From the NCBI RefSeq assembly GCF_000423465.1, contig NZ_KE384024.1:27927-62583 (forward strand): a stretch of DNA of 34,657 nucleotides, given 5' to 3'. The first letter of the stretch is position 1; each line of letters begins with the position of its first letter. Under the pieces are notes generated by a model. That model saw only the letters and a list, made by a program, of their open reading frames with translations. It was not told the DNA's origin and made no database searches. This DNA comes from Propionicicella superfundia DSM 22317. GTDB taxonomy: Bacteria > Actinomycetota > Actinomycetes > Propionibacteriales > Propionibacteriaceae. Of the stretch, positions 15,037 through 23,497 are shown piece by piece. A program made the position numbers and the translations under genes.

Positions 15037-16635
15037 CTACTCGGCGGCGTTCGCCGCGCGAAGCACGCGGCATGCGAGGTGCACGGCGATGCGCGTCTCC
15101 GGATCGTCGAGGTCGAGGGCCAGGAGGTCCTGCGCACGGGCGATGCGCGCCGTGACGGTGTTCCTGTGAAGCCCCAGCTCCTGAGCCGTCGCCGCGATGG
15201 CGGACTCGTGATCCAGATAGGCGGCGAGAGTGGACAGGAGATCCGGTCCGGCGTCGACCAGGGGGGCGAGGAGCGACCGCGCCATGGGGATGAAGGTATC
15301 CGACGACGCCCAGGACAGCATCAACTGCTCGATGCCCAAGGTGTCGGTGCGGACGAACCAGCCCGTGGACGATCGATTCGCGGCGAGCCGGCACGCCTCC
15401 ACCGCCCGGGCGACGGACGTCGCCAGCCCGCTGCCCCCGACCTCGACCGTTCCGAGGCCCGTGGCGATGTTGGCCGACCGCCGCACCGCCGTGTGAAGTG
15501 CACGGAGCGCCGCGACGTGGGCTTCGACCGACGCGGGGCTCGGGGGGCCGGGAAACGTCAGCCAGCCGGTGATCCCCCTGCCGGACGTCGTGGCGTGGGA
15601 CTCGACCGGGTGGTTCGCCAGCTCGCGGACGACAAGCGTCAGCAGATGCAGATTGTCGACCCGTCCACGCCCGACGCACCGGAACGCCAGGTGGTGCCCC
15701 GACATCCGCCACCCGCGATCCAGCATGCGTTGCTCAAGGTCGGGATCGGGATTCCCGTGCTGCTCGAGGAAGTCGCGCAGCAGCCCCGACGAGATCGCCG
15801 TGTCGGACACGTCGTTGACCTCGTCGATGAGGAACCGCGCCGCCACGGCCGGCATGGCCACCTCGGCCGCAACGCCCAGCGCCGCGAGCTGCGCGGGGCT
15901 CAGCCGGGGGCCGAAGAACGCGATCCGCAGGTTGTCCCGACCGGAATGCACCTCCACCGACGCCGCGCCGCCCGCGGGCAGGGACACGATGTCCAGCCAC
16001 GTCGAGAAGTCGATCGCGGCATGAACCTCGGGCGGCAGGGTCCCGCCCACCTCGATCAGGGCGCCGAACGGGTCGACCAGGGCGAGGCCGTGGCCGACGC
16101 TCGACGACAGATGCCGCAGAAGGTCGAGCAGGCTGGTGGCCCGGTACTTGATCGACTGGGCGACCTTGCGCACGTAGCTGAGAGTGAGGGCGTCCCGGCC
16201 TTCCTCGAGCTGCCAGCAGGTCAGGGCGAGCTGCACGGGAGAGTCGACATGGACCACAGCCAGCCCCAGCCGGGCGGCCAGCCGCAGGGCGCTCTCCGTC
16301 AGGAGCGCCGTCTCCGGCAGGGCGAGAACCGAGTACCCCTTGTCGGACACGCGGCGGATCAGTGCGTCCTGCTGCCACGAGGCCGTCGGCGGAGGGGACA
16401 TCAGAATGGCCACGGCCCCGACGCGGACCGTCGGCAGACCGGTCTCCGCGATCGCCATCCGCATGCCGGTCCACGTCACAGTCCCGTCACCGCTCACCAG
16501 CCGAAGCCCGCCGTTGTCGGGACCGGCGATCAGAGCGGCCAGGTCGAGGCGGGACGCCACCCCGGCCCGTGACGGCTCGCGCCCGGCCGAGCCGCGAAGC
16601 GGGGACTGCGGCGATCGCGCGTCGCGCTCAGTCAT
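15037..16635 (-). CDS. PucR-family transcriptional regulator
   Basis: A 532-residue activator-type regulator of the PucR/CdaR group, typical for purine, pyrimidine and related nitrogen-ring catabolism. The N-terminal PucR-type sensor domain spans about residues 25-140. A central GGDEF-like region follows (about 290-420). The C-terminal PucR helix-turn-helix lies at about 470-515, with ATAQELGLHRNTVTARI as the recognition unit. ATG at 16633-16635 overlaps the preceding DUF917 stop by 8 nt (ATGACTGA), with GAGGA upstream; a start at 16785 is rejected. As the last gene of the permease/hydantoinase/DUF917 operon it probably senses the substrate or an intermediate and controls the promoter upstream of the permease gene. 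Confidence 0.85.
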   Translation of the reverse strand: MTERDARSPQSPLRGSAGREPSRAGVASRLDLAALIAGPDNGGLRLVSGDGTVTWTGMRMAIAETGLPTVRVGAVAILMSPPPTASWQQDALIRRVSDKGYSVLALPETALLTESALRLAARLGLAVVHVDSPVQLALTCWQLEEGRDALTLSYVRKVAQSIKYRATSLLDLLRHLSSSVGHGLALVDPFGALIEVGGTLPPEVHAAIDFSTWLDIVSLPAGGAASVEVHSGRDNLRIAFFGPRLSPAQLAALGVAAEVAMPAVAARFLIDEVNDVSDTAISSGLLRDFLEQHGNPDPDLEQRMLDRGWRMSGHHLAFRCVGRGRVDNLHLLTLVVRELANHPVESHATTSGRGITGWLTFPGPPSPASVEAHVAALRALHTAVRRSANIATGLGTVEVGGSGLATSVARAVEACRLAANRSSTGWFVRTDTLGIEQLMLSWASSDTFIPMARSLLAPLVDAGPDLLSTLAAYLDHESAIAATAQELGLHRNTVTARIARAQDLLALDLDDPETRIAVHLACRVLRAANAAE

Positions 16636-17710
16636 CGGGGTCCTCGGCGATGCGGGACGGGGACGCCGGCGGCACGGCGACCGGGTCCAGACCGTCCAGA
16701 CCATAGGCGCTCGGGCGGACTCTCGCGATCCGGTGCGGCCGCTGGGACCACCATGCCGGGCCGGCGAGCGAGATGACGGCGACATCGGCGAGCCGGGACA
16801 GCTCGTCCACCTGCAGGATCCTCCTGGACACCTGCTCCACCATCACGATCACCTCGGGCGACGCGGCGACGACGACCCCGTCCTTCATGAAGGCAAGCGA
16901 TTCGGAGCGTGCGACGATCCGGCAGACGCAGCCGTCGTCACCGTCGATCTCGATGGTCGAGCTCAACGGATCGGACGCATCCTGCTCGATCTGGCGCACC
17001 TGACCCGAGCCGAGCAGAACCCCTCCGAGCTGCTCGGCCAGCGTGGCCCAGGAGGCGTCGCGGTGACGCAGGAACGCCCGTCCCAGCTCCAGGGCCCGCA
17101 TGTTCGTGCCGACGACGGCGTGCTCAGCCAGGTCCGCGACACAGAAGCCCGCAGCGAGGACGCCCGACACGCCCCCGGCCGCGACGACGGCGGTGCGCAT
17201 CACCTGTTCGACGTCCTCGGGCCGGCTCGTCTCCATCACCACGACGCCACCGGCGCCCGATCCGCACGCGATCACCAGGCCGGGTAGCCGGTCCACGAAC
17301 ACCGAGAACTGGTCCATACGAGGCAGGGCGCGACCCATGAGGTCGGCGTCGACGAAGGACAGCTCCGGCGCCAGCGACAGGCCGGCCAGCCCGTTGACAC
17401 CCGCGGCCTCGATCGAGCACACGGCGCCCGGCGGAGTGCCGGTCCAGCGGTGGGCGGCGCTGATCAGATCGGCGAACGGTGCCTCGCCGGGAATCCGTTC
17501 CGTCAGCAGGAACGCCGAGCCTGCCATGCCGATGGCGACCACAGGCGTGGCGGGGTCGAGCTCGTCGACGGCGAAGACGGGTCGCGGCCACTGGGTCGAG
17601 GTCCGCGCGTTCAGCTCGTAGATCGAGGTCGTGCCACCGCCGCCGGAGCCCAGCAACTCGTAGCCGCGTGCCAATGCGGGCACGTCGGCGACCTCGAGAA
17701 TCGTCGGCAC
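16628..17710 (-). CDS. DUF917 family protein, divergent third paralogue
   Basis: A 360-residue member of DUF917, a family repeatedly found beside hydantoinase/oxoprolinase genes and more recently linked to thiohydantoin desulfurisation. The N-terminal glycine loop reads LGSGGGG-TTSIY instead of GTGGGGDPY, the central motif is DADLMGRALPRM instead of D-x-DGMGRAFPEL, and the C-terminal YGQRVRV signature is missing. It is clearly homologous to the two upstream paralogues but has lost several of their shared residues. GTG at 17708-17710 is used, with GGAACAC before it. It starts 84 nt after the second paralogue and overlaps the PucR gene by 8 nt. It may be a non-catalytic subunit or have a different substrate (inference). 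Confidence 0.8.
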   Translation of the reverse strand: MPTILEVADVPALARGYELLGSGGGGTTSIYELNARTSTQWPRPVFAVDELDPATPVVAIGMAGSAFLLTERIPGEAPFADLISAAHRWTGTPPGAVCSIEAAGVNGLAGLSLAPELSFVDADLMGRALPRMDQFSVFVDRLPGLVIACGSGAGGVVVMETSRPEDVEQVMRTAVVAAGGVSGVLAAGFCVADLAEHAVVGTNMRALELGRAFLRHRDASWATLAEQLGGVLLGSGQVRQIEQDASDPLSSTIEIDGDDGCVCRIVARSESLAFMKDGVVVAASPEVIVMVEQVSRRILQVDELSRLADVAVISLAGPAWWSQRPHRIARVRPSAYGLDGLDPVAVPPASPSRIAEDPDD

Positions 17711-17794
17711 GTGTTCCAGCCTAGTGAGCCCCGGCCGTGGGGCGCGTGCGAGACGGGGAGCGTTCGAGACGCCGCGAGGCCCGCCGAATCGGTC

Positions 17795-18886
17795 TCAGTC
17801 GCGCGACTCCACCGGAACGAAGCTCTCGCTCAGGCCGAAAGCGACCGGCCCGAACGCCGCGAGCGCGTCCGGAGTCCGCATCATCTCCGGCGTCGAGATG
17901 CCGAGGACGCGGACCCGCTGGCCGTAGCGCAGCCCCTCCGTCGTGATCGGCTCGCCCGATTCGATCTCGATCACGCAGATGAGGTCGGGGACGATCGCGA
18001 CGACCTCGCCGCCTCGTCGCGCGATGAGGTTCTCGTTCTGGAACGAGATCTCACACGTCTCGTCGGTCGAGAACGCGGTGATCGTCGCGCGGCCTTTCGC
18101 GAACCCCTCGGTGGTCCGGCGCTCGACGTCGGTGACCTTGCCGGTGAACAGCTCCCGGACGTGCGGGTACAGCGTGGGCGCCAGCGTGTCCGCGATCGCG
18201 TCGAGCGCGGGCCGATGGTGGTCCCGGGCGATGCGGATCGCGCGCCCCAGGTCGAGGGCCATCGAGATCGTGCGGGGCACAGCGGTGCGCTTCACCTCCG
18301 CGCCCGTCATGGCGTACTCGGCGATGTGCCCGACCCCGCCCAGGCGAATCGTGATCCCACGGGCCAGCCACTCCATCTGCCGGTTGTCGGCACCGGTGTC
18401 GATGATGACCTGCTCGCCCCGCTCACCGGCCAGCGCCAGGGGCGAGCCGTTGACGCCGTAGACCGCGAACGTCTCCATGGACAGTTCCGGGAAGGCCCGG
18501 CCCATGCCGTCGGCGTCGACGACGGGCAGGCCCGTCTCTGCGGCCACGACAAGGGGGATCATGGAGTTGATGCCACCGCATTCGATGGGCATCGTCGCGT
18601 CGGCGGTGCGTCCCAGGTGGGCCTCCAGTGTGCGCAGGGCCAAGGTGGGCTCGGTGCCTGCCGGGATCTTCTCCACCATCACGGTGGGAGCCCCCATCTG
18701 CGCCGTGGGGATCACGAACATGTCGTCGTCGAGGTCGTCGGGATCGAGAATGGTGATCTCCCGATCGCCGAGGACGCGCTCGACGAGTTTCGACCCGATG
18801 TACGGGTCTCCGCCGCCGCCCGTGCCGAGCAGGGTCGCGCCTCTCGCGAGATCGGGCAGATCCGCAGCGCTGAGCGTCCAGCTCAC
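17795..18886 (-). CDS. DUF917 family protein, second paralogue
   Basis: A 363-residue DUF917 protein of the same length as its upstream neighbour. It has the full family signature: LLGTGGGGDPYIG near residues 20-32, GAPTVMVEK, IECGGINSM, DADGMGRAFPEL, and the C-terminal GEPITTEGLRYGQRVRVLG. GTG at 18884-18886 overlaps the previous stop by 4 nt (GTGA), so the open frame extending to 19675 is only an antiparallel-like extension across the neighbour. DUF917 proteins accompany HyuA-type ASKHA proteins. The tight coupling here suggests a heteromeric enzyme acting on a hydantoin-like ring. The reaction is inferred from context, not read from the sequence. Confidence 0.85.
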   Translation of the reverse strand: MSWTLSAADLPDLARGATLLGTGGGGDPYIGSKLVERVLGDREITILDPDDLDDDMFVIPTAQMGAPTVMVEKIPAGTEPTLALRTLEAHLGRTADATMPIECGGINSMIPLVVAAETGLPVVDADGMGRAFPELSMETFAVYGVNGSPLALAGERGEQVIIDTGADNRQMEWLARGITIRLGGVGHIAEYAMTGAEVKRTAVPRTISMALDLGRAIRIARDHHRPALDAIADTLAPTLYPHVRELFTGKVTDVERRTTEGFAKGRATITAFSTDETCEISFQNENLIARRGGEVVAIVPDLICVIEIESGEPITTEGLRYGQRVRVLGISTPEMMRTPDALAAFGPVAFGLSESFVPVESRD

Positions 18887-19974
18887 AGGGCCACCTCGGG
18901 ATACTCCTCGACCCGGCCGTCGAAGCGGACCGACGGCATGTCGTACCCGAAGTAGCGGGGGCCGACCATGTTCAGGGCCTCGATCCCGTGCCAGCGCGGG
19001 TCGCTCGGCGCCGCGACGATCCTCACGCGCTGGCCGTAGCGCAGCGCCTCGGTCGTGATCGGCTCTCCCGAATCCTGCTCGAGCACGATGATGAGGTCGG
19101 GAGTGGTCACCAGCACCTGGTCGGCGGTGCGCGCCACGAGGTGCTCGTTCTGGAAGTGCAGGCTCACGGTGGACGACGTCCCCTCGATGCGCGCGGTGCC
19201 GCGGGCGAAGCCGGCTGTCGTACCGCGCTCGACGTCCACGACCTTCCCGGCGAAGACCTCCCGCCCGCCCAGGAGGGCCGCCGCGGCGGCCACCGGATCG
19301 GCCTTGTCCTGCTGGGCCTGGCGAATGGCGCGGCCGATGCTCAGGCAGTGGGTGAGCGAATCGGGCACGAGGGCCTCGCGGGCCTGGTCGCCGGACATCG
19401 GGAATCCGGCGATCATGATCGAACACCCCATCTCGACGGCCGCCACCCGCGCGATCCGCTCGGTCCAGTGATTGCTGATCGTCCGGAGCACTCCCACGTT
19501 TCCCTTCTCGTCGGAGAAGGCGAAGGGAGACGTCGTCACGCCGTAGAGGGTCGGGAGCACCATCTGCAGTTCCGGGAACGCCCGGCCCATGCCGTCTCCG
19601 TCGACCAGTGGCACGCCGAGCGCGGCCGCGGCCGCCACGGGGATGGTCGAGTTGACCCCCCCGGCCTCGGCGCACGCCACGTGGGTGATCGGGCGGCCGA
19701 GGAACGTCGCCAGCGCCTCGACGGGCCGCACGACCTCGTCCAGGCTCGGGAGCTTCTCGACCATGACCGTCGGCGCACCCATCATCGCCACGACCAGCAC
19801 CAGGGAGTCGGACGGCAGCTCGCCGAGGCTCACCGTCGACACCGGGCCGTGAGTGCTGAGTGCCTGCTGGGCCAGCAGACCCCCGATGTACGGATCTCCG
19901 CCACCCCCGGTGCCCAGGACGGCGGCGCCCCGAGCCAGGTCCGCGATGACGTCCGCGGTCATTGCGCCCGTCAT
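18883..19974 (-). CDS. DUF917 family protein, first paralogue
   Basis: A 363-residue DUF917 protein carrying VLGTGGGGDPYIG near residues 19-31, GAPTVMVEK, AEAGGVNSTIP, DGDGMGRAFPEL and the C-terminal GEPITTEALRYGQRVRI. ATG at 19972-19974 overlaps the HyuA stop by 4 nt (ATGA), and its own stop overlaps the next paralogue by 4 nt, so three consecutive genes are translationally coupled. Members of this family are usually single or paired beside HyuA; the third copy further along is unusual. The likely role is as a catalytic or partner subunit in opening or desulfurising a hydantoin-type substrate delivered by the NCS1 permease; this is inference. Confidence 0.86.
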   Translation of the reverse strand: MTGAMTADVIADLARGAAVLGTGGGGDPYIGGLLAQQALSTHGPVSTVSLGELPSDSLVLVVAMMGAPTVMVEKLPSLDEVVRPVEALATFLGRPITHVACAEAGGVNSTIPVAAAAALGVPLVDGDGMGRAFPELQMVLPTLYGVTTSPFAFSDEKGNVGVLRTISNHWTERIARVAAVEMGCSIMIAGFPMSGDQAREALVPDSLTHCLSIGRAIRQAQQDKADPVAAAAALLGGREVFAGKVVDVERGTTAGFARGTARIEGTSSTVSLHFQNEHLVARTADQVLVTTPDLIIVLEQDSGEPITTEALRYGQRVRIVAAPSDPRWHGIEALNMVGPRYFGYDMPSVRFDGRVEEYPEVAL

Positions 19975-21524
19975 CGGGGATCCTCCATCGCGAGGTCGCC
20001 GACGGCCTTGACCCTGATCCGTGTCGCGTTGCCGGGGAGGTACGGGATGGGCACCTCGTCGAAGTCGACGATCGTCACGCTCCGGGGGGCTGCACCGGCG
20101 GCGATCGCCTTGTCGATCGCCTCGGCGCGGACGGCGTCCAGCGTCTCCTCGCGCTGGCCGGGCGTGACCGCGTACACCTTGTCGATCTCGCCTCCGACCT
20201 GGGCGATGGACGCACCGATCGCGTTGGCGACGGCGAAGTTCTCGGGACGATGCACGCCCAGCGACATGGGCAGCTCGGCCGGCAGCAGGATCGATCCGCC
20301 TCCCACCGCGACCACGGGGATCGGGTCGGGCGACGTGCGCATCCGATCGACCGCCTCGGCGATCCTGTCGGCGATGCGCGCCAGCACCTTCTCGGCGAAC
20401 TGCCGGTCGATGTGGGCGACCTTCGCGGGATCCCCGATCGAGGCCGTCCCCGCGGCGACGGCGATGTCGGTGGCCGTGAGCGTCGACCCGCCGAAGACGA
20501 GCGCCTCCTCCGTCAGGCGGTACCCCACCGATGCCGGACCGACCTCACCGGTCTCGGTGTCGACGATGGACCCGCCGCCGATGCCCAGGGAGAGGACGTC
20601 GGGCATGCGGAAGTTCGTCCTGATGCCGGCGACCTTCACCTCGGCGGTGGTCTCGCGCGGGAAGCCGTTGACCAGGAGCCCGACGTCGGTCGTGGTCCCG
20701 CCGACGTCGACGACCGCACACATGTCGAGTCCGCTGGTCAGGGCGGCGCCGCGCATCGAGTTGGTGGGACCGGAGGCGAACGTGGCCACCGGGTAGCGGC
20801 GCACGTAGTCCTCGTCCATCAGCGTGCCGTCGTTCTGGCTGAGGAAGATGGGCGCAGCGATGCCCTTCGCGCGGACGGCCGCGGCGAGGCCGTCGACGAT
20901 CCGGGAGGCGAGTTCGCGCAGCGATGCGTTGATGATCGTCGCGTTCTCGCGTTCGAGCAGGCCGATGCGGCCGATCTCGTGGGACAGCGAGATGGCCACG
21001 TCGGGGCCGAGTTCGGACGCCACGATCCCCGCCGCGGTGACCTCGAGGTCGTGGTTGACCGGGCTGAACACGGAGGAGATCGCGACGGAGCGGATGCCGT
21101 GGGCCTTCATGTCGGCGGCGTGTTCGCGCAGTTCCTGCGGATCGAGGGGCGAGATCGGGCGACCGTCGTATTCGTATCCGCCGTGCGCGAGATAGGTTCG
21201 GGCGCCGATGGCCTTCAGGAGCACCTCGGGCCAGTCGACCATCGGCGGGAGCGCCTTCGTGGCGGGCAATCCGAGCCGCAGCGCTGCCGTGGGCGCCAGG
21301 TCCTTGGCCTGGACCAGGGCGTTGATGAAGTGGGTGGTGCCGATCATCACGGCGACGATCTGGTCCCCGCGGAACGGATGGGCATCGTGAAGGACCTCCA
21401 GGGCCCGGACGATGCCGCTGGTCACGTCCGCGCTGGTGGAGTGTTTGACTCCGGCGAGGGTGCGCCGGCCGTCCATGAGGACGGCGTCAGTGTTCGTTCC
21501 GCCGACGTCGATACCGATGTGCAT
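19971..21524 (-). CDS. Hydantoinase/oxoprolinase family protein (HyuA-type, short form)
   Basis: A 517-residue ASKHA-fold protein of the hydantoinase/5-oxoprolinase A family, whose members use ATP to activate and hydrolyse cyclic amides. The N-terminal phosphate motif is GIDVGGTNTDAVL (residues 4-16), followed by GTTHFINALV. The second half has the actin-like VVDVGGTTTDVGLL (about residues 270-283) and GIGGGSIV. It is shorter than classical HyuA (about 690 residues), lacking the C-terminal domain; this short form is typical of copies paired with DUF917. No HyuB gene is present. ATG at 21522-21524 has AAGGGA about 10 nt upstream. The gene follows the permease by 66 nt and overlaps the first DUF917 gene. 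Confidence 0.87.
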   Translation of the reverse strand: MHIGIDVGGTNTDAVLMDGRRTLAGVKHSTSADVTSGIVRALEVLHDAHPFRGDQIVAVMIGTTHFINALVQAKDLAPTAALRLGLPATKALPPMVDWPEVLLKAIGARTYLAHGGYEYDGRPISPLDPQELREHAADMKAHGIRSVAISSVFSPVNHDLEVTAAGIVASELGPDVAISLSHEIGRIGLLERENATIINASLRELASRIVDGLAAAVRAKGIAAPIFLSQNDGTLMDEDYVRRYPVATFASGPTNSMRGAALTSGLDMCAVVDVGGTTTDVGLLVNGFPRETTAEVKVAGIRTNFRMPDVLSLGIGGGSIVDTETGEVGPASVGYRLTEEALVFGGSTLTATDIAVAAGTASIGDPAKVAHIDRQFAEKVLARIADRIAEAVDRMRTSPDPIPVVAVGGGSILLPAELPMSLGVHRPENFAVANAIGASIAQVGGEIDKVYAVTPGQREETLDAVRAEAIDKAIAAGAAPRSVTIVDFDEVPIPYLPGNATRIRVKAVGDLAMEDPR

Positions 21525-21590
21525 GAGGCTGAGTTCCCTTTTCCGTGCGTCGTTGTCTGAGGCTGTGAGGACCGGGCCGGGTGCTGCGGC

Positions 21591-22928
21591 CTAGCCTTGC
21601 GCAACCAGTTCCTGCTCCGAGCCGGCGACGGTCTGGGACACACCGATGCCCTTCACCCAGCCGAGCTTGCCGACGACGGTGTACAGAATCATGGACAGCA
21701 GCAGGGAGTTCACGGAGGGGATGCCCCAGGTGACGAAGTAGCCGAACACCGAGGAGACCAGCCACACCAGGATTGTGGCGGGAACGAACCGCGGCGCGGT
21801 GGCCGGGAGGACGCCCTCGGAGCGCGAGGCGTCGAGATCCTTGCGCCACTTCTTGACGACGAAGTATTCGGCCACCATGATCCCGGCGATGGGCGGGAAC
21901 GCCACGCTCAGCACGGTCAGGAAGCTCGTGAACATCGACAGGATCCCGGCCGCTGCCAGGATCGATCCGACCACGCCCAGCACGATCGTAGTCGCGACCC
22001 GGTGCAGATTCTTGTTGAACGTCGTCGAGATGAAGTTGACCAGGCCGAGGCTCGACGAGTACAGGTTCCAGTCGTTGATCTTCAGGGTTCCGGCGACGAC
22101 GATCAGCAGGCCCACGAAACCGATGGACGACGTGACGATGGCGACGATGTTGTCCGTTCGGACGGCGAGGGCCAGCAGCACGCCGGACAGTCCGATGACG
22201 AACTCGCCGAGCGAGACGCCGACGACGGTCTGCTTGACGACGTCCGCGCCGGACCGGTTGAACCGTGTCATGTCCGACGTGATGATGGCGCCGACGATCA
22301 GGCCGCCGGCGACGATCCCGGTGCCCTGCCAGACCGACAGCGCGGGTCCCGCCGGCTCGGCCGTGATCAGTTCGGCCAGGGAGTGCTTCTGAAGCTCGGA
22401 GATCACCGACCAGCCCACGAGGATGAGGAACAGCGGCACGGTGACGTTGGCCAGCCACTGCATTCCTCCGAACCCGAACACCACGATGGCCGTGACGATG
22501 AGGCCGAAGAGCAGGCTCCACGCCCACACGGGCAGGGTGTTCGGCACGAGCGCATCGAGCGACTCCGCCGAGATGGCGCTCTGGATGCCGAACCAGCCGA
22601 TGAGGCTCACCGCGATCGCCAGGCCGACGAGGGACGCGCCGATCTCGCCGAAGCCCGTCCACCGCGCCAGCAAGGAGGTGTTGAGGCCCTCCCGCTGGCC
22701 GATGATGCCGACCACGCACATGATCACTTCGAGGATGATCGAGCCGAGCAGGAATGCCAGGACGGCGTTCAGGAAGCTCATGCTGTAGCCGAGAGTCGCA
22801 CCCAGAAGGAACTGGGACAGCGCGGACACCTGGCCGAATCTCTGGACAGCGATACCGAACCAGTGCCGCTGGGCTGAGGGTGTCACTCGCGCGAGGGCGA
22901 AGTCGTCTGCATGCTGCGTGCGGGCCAT
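21591..22928 (-). CDS. NCS1-family nucleobase/hydantoin permease (CodB-like)
   Basis: A 445-residue membrane transporter of the nucleobase:cation symporter-1 family, with about twelve hydrophobic helices. Family features include the N-terminal QRHWFGIAVQRFG lead-in, GWFGIQSA in helix 3 and DMTRF between helices 5 and 6, as in cytosine permease CodB; hydantoin transporter Mhp1 belongs to the same family. ATG at 22926-22928 has AAAGGACG upstream. As the first gene of the operon it most likely imports the ring compound that the HyuA and DUF917 proteins process. Cytosine, allantoin, hydantoin or a thiohydantoin are possible; the sequence does not decide. Confidence 0.88.
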   Translation of the reverse strand: MARTQHADDFALARVTPSAQRHWFGIAVQRFGQVSALSQFLLGATLGYSMSFLNAVLAFLLGSIILEVIMCVVGIIGQREGLNTSLLARWTGFGEIGASLVGLAIAVSLIGWFGIQSAISAESLDALVPNTLPVWAWSLLFGLIVTAIVVFGFGGMQWLANVTVPLFLILVGWSVISELQKHSLAELITAEPAGPALSVWQGTGIVAGGLIVGAIITSDMTRFNRSGADVVKQTVVGVSLGEFVIGLSGVLLALAVRTDNIVAIVTSSIGFVGLLIVVAGTLKINDWNLYSSSLGLVNFISTTFNKNLHRVATTIVLGVVGSILAAAGILSMFTSFLTVLSVAFPPIAGIMVAEYFVVKKWRKDLDASRSEGVLPATAPRFVPATILVWLVSSVFGYFVTWGIPSVNSLLLSMILYTVVGKLGWVKGIGVSQTVAGSEQELVAQG

Positions 22929-23301
22929 GTGAGCGTCCTTTGAACTCGGAAACGGACAGGCTCACGGTATCGAGGCCATCACCTCTATCGACTATGCATA
23001 TTGCACGAATCTGATTTATCTCTGTGCTGATTGCACACTACGCGGACGCCGGGCGGGCACGCACGGGGGGGTGTGCCTCCCCCGACGGGGCCCGCACTTC
23101 GGCGAGCCGACCACCGTGGCGCTGCCCGCCGCCGATCGCAGCGACCGCCCGGGGCTCGCCGCCGGTGTTCGACGACACCGATTCAGGATCACGACCCCGC
23201 ACGATCACCCGGACCGGGCCGCCACGACGACGCCGGCCGAACCAGGACCGCAGGCGCTCCAGCGCCGGGCGAAACGCCCTGCAGGTATGGGACACGAGTA
23301 G
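22929..23301 (-). promoter_or_regulatory. Control region of the permease-hydantoinase operon
   Basis: The 373-nt gap between the permease start and tRNA-Lys holds no credible gene. The part nearest the permease is locally A/T-rich. Two ATTGCAC copies (23000-23006 and 23030-23036) are 30 bp apart, about three helical turns. The first is part of TGCA-TAT-TGCA (22995-23005) and the second of GTGC-TGATT-GCAC (23024-23036). These are good candidates for PucR binding. The rest (23041-23301) is GC-rich and shows nothing recognisable. Confidence 0.45.
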
Positions 23302-23374
23302 TGGGCCCCGTGGGAATCGAACCCACAACCCGCGGATTAAAAGTCCGCTGCTCTGCCGATTGAGCTAGAGGCCC
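23302..23374 (-). tRNA. tRNA-Lys (anticodon TTT)
   Basis: A 73-nt cloverleaf on the minus strand. The acceptor GGGCCTC pairs with GGGGCCC, the D-arm is GCTCAATCGGCAGAGC, the anticodon stem GCGGA/TCCGC encloses loop CTTTTAA with anticodon TTT, and the T-arm is GTGGGTTCGATTCCCAC. The discriminator is A and the 3' CCA is not encoded. Confidence 0.95.
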
Positions 23375-23497
23375 CGGGGTACGCCCCGTCTCTCCCATCC
23401 TACGGGGGACGCGAGGGATCGGCATCTCGGGACCCGCCCCGCGCAGGCGCGTCCGCCAACCCCGGTGACGCGCCCATCACTGTGGCAGGCTTTCGTC

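Noticed and set aside
15079-18955. Long plus-strand frames opposite the PucR and DUF917 genes
   Set aside because: They are antisense shadows, rich in Arg, His and Gly, with no ribosome sites or recognisable domains.
18887-19675. Extension of the second DUF917 gene to 626 residues
   Set aside because: It runs through the first DUF917 gene in another frame. The GTGA overlap at 18883-18886 gives a 363-residue protein equal to its paralogue.
23024-23368. Several frames around tRNA-Lys, including one ending GPRGNRTHNPRIKSP
   Set aside because: These are the familiar false translations of tRNA sequence and share no ribosome site.
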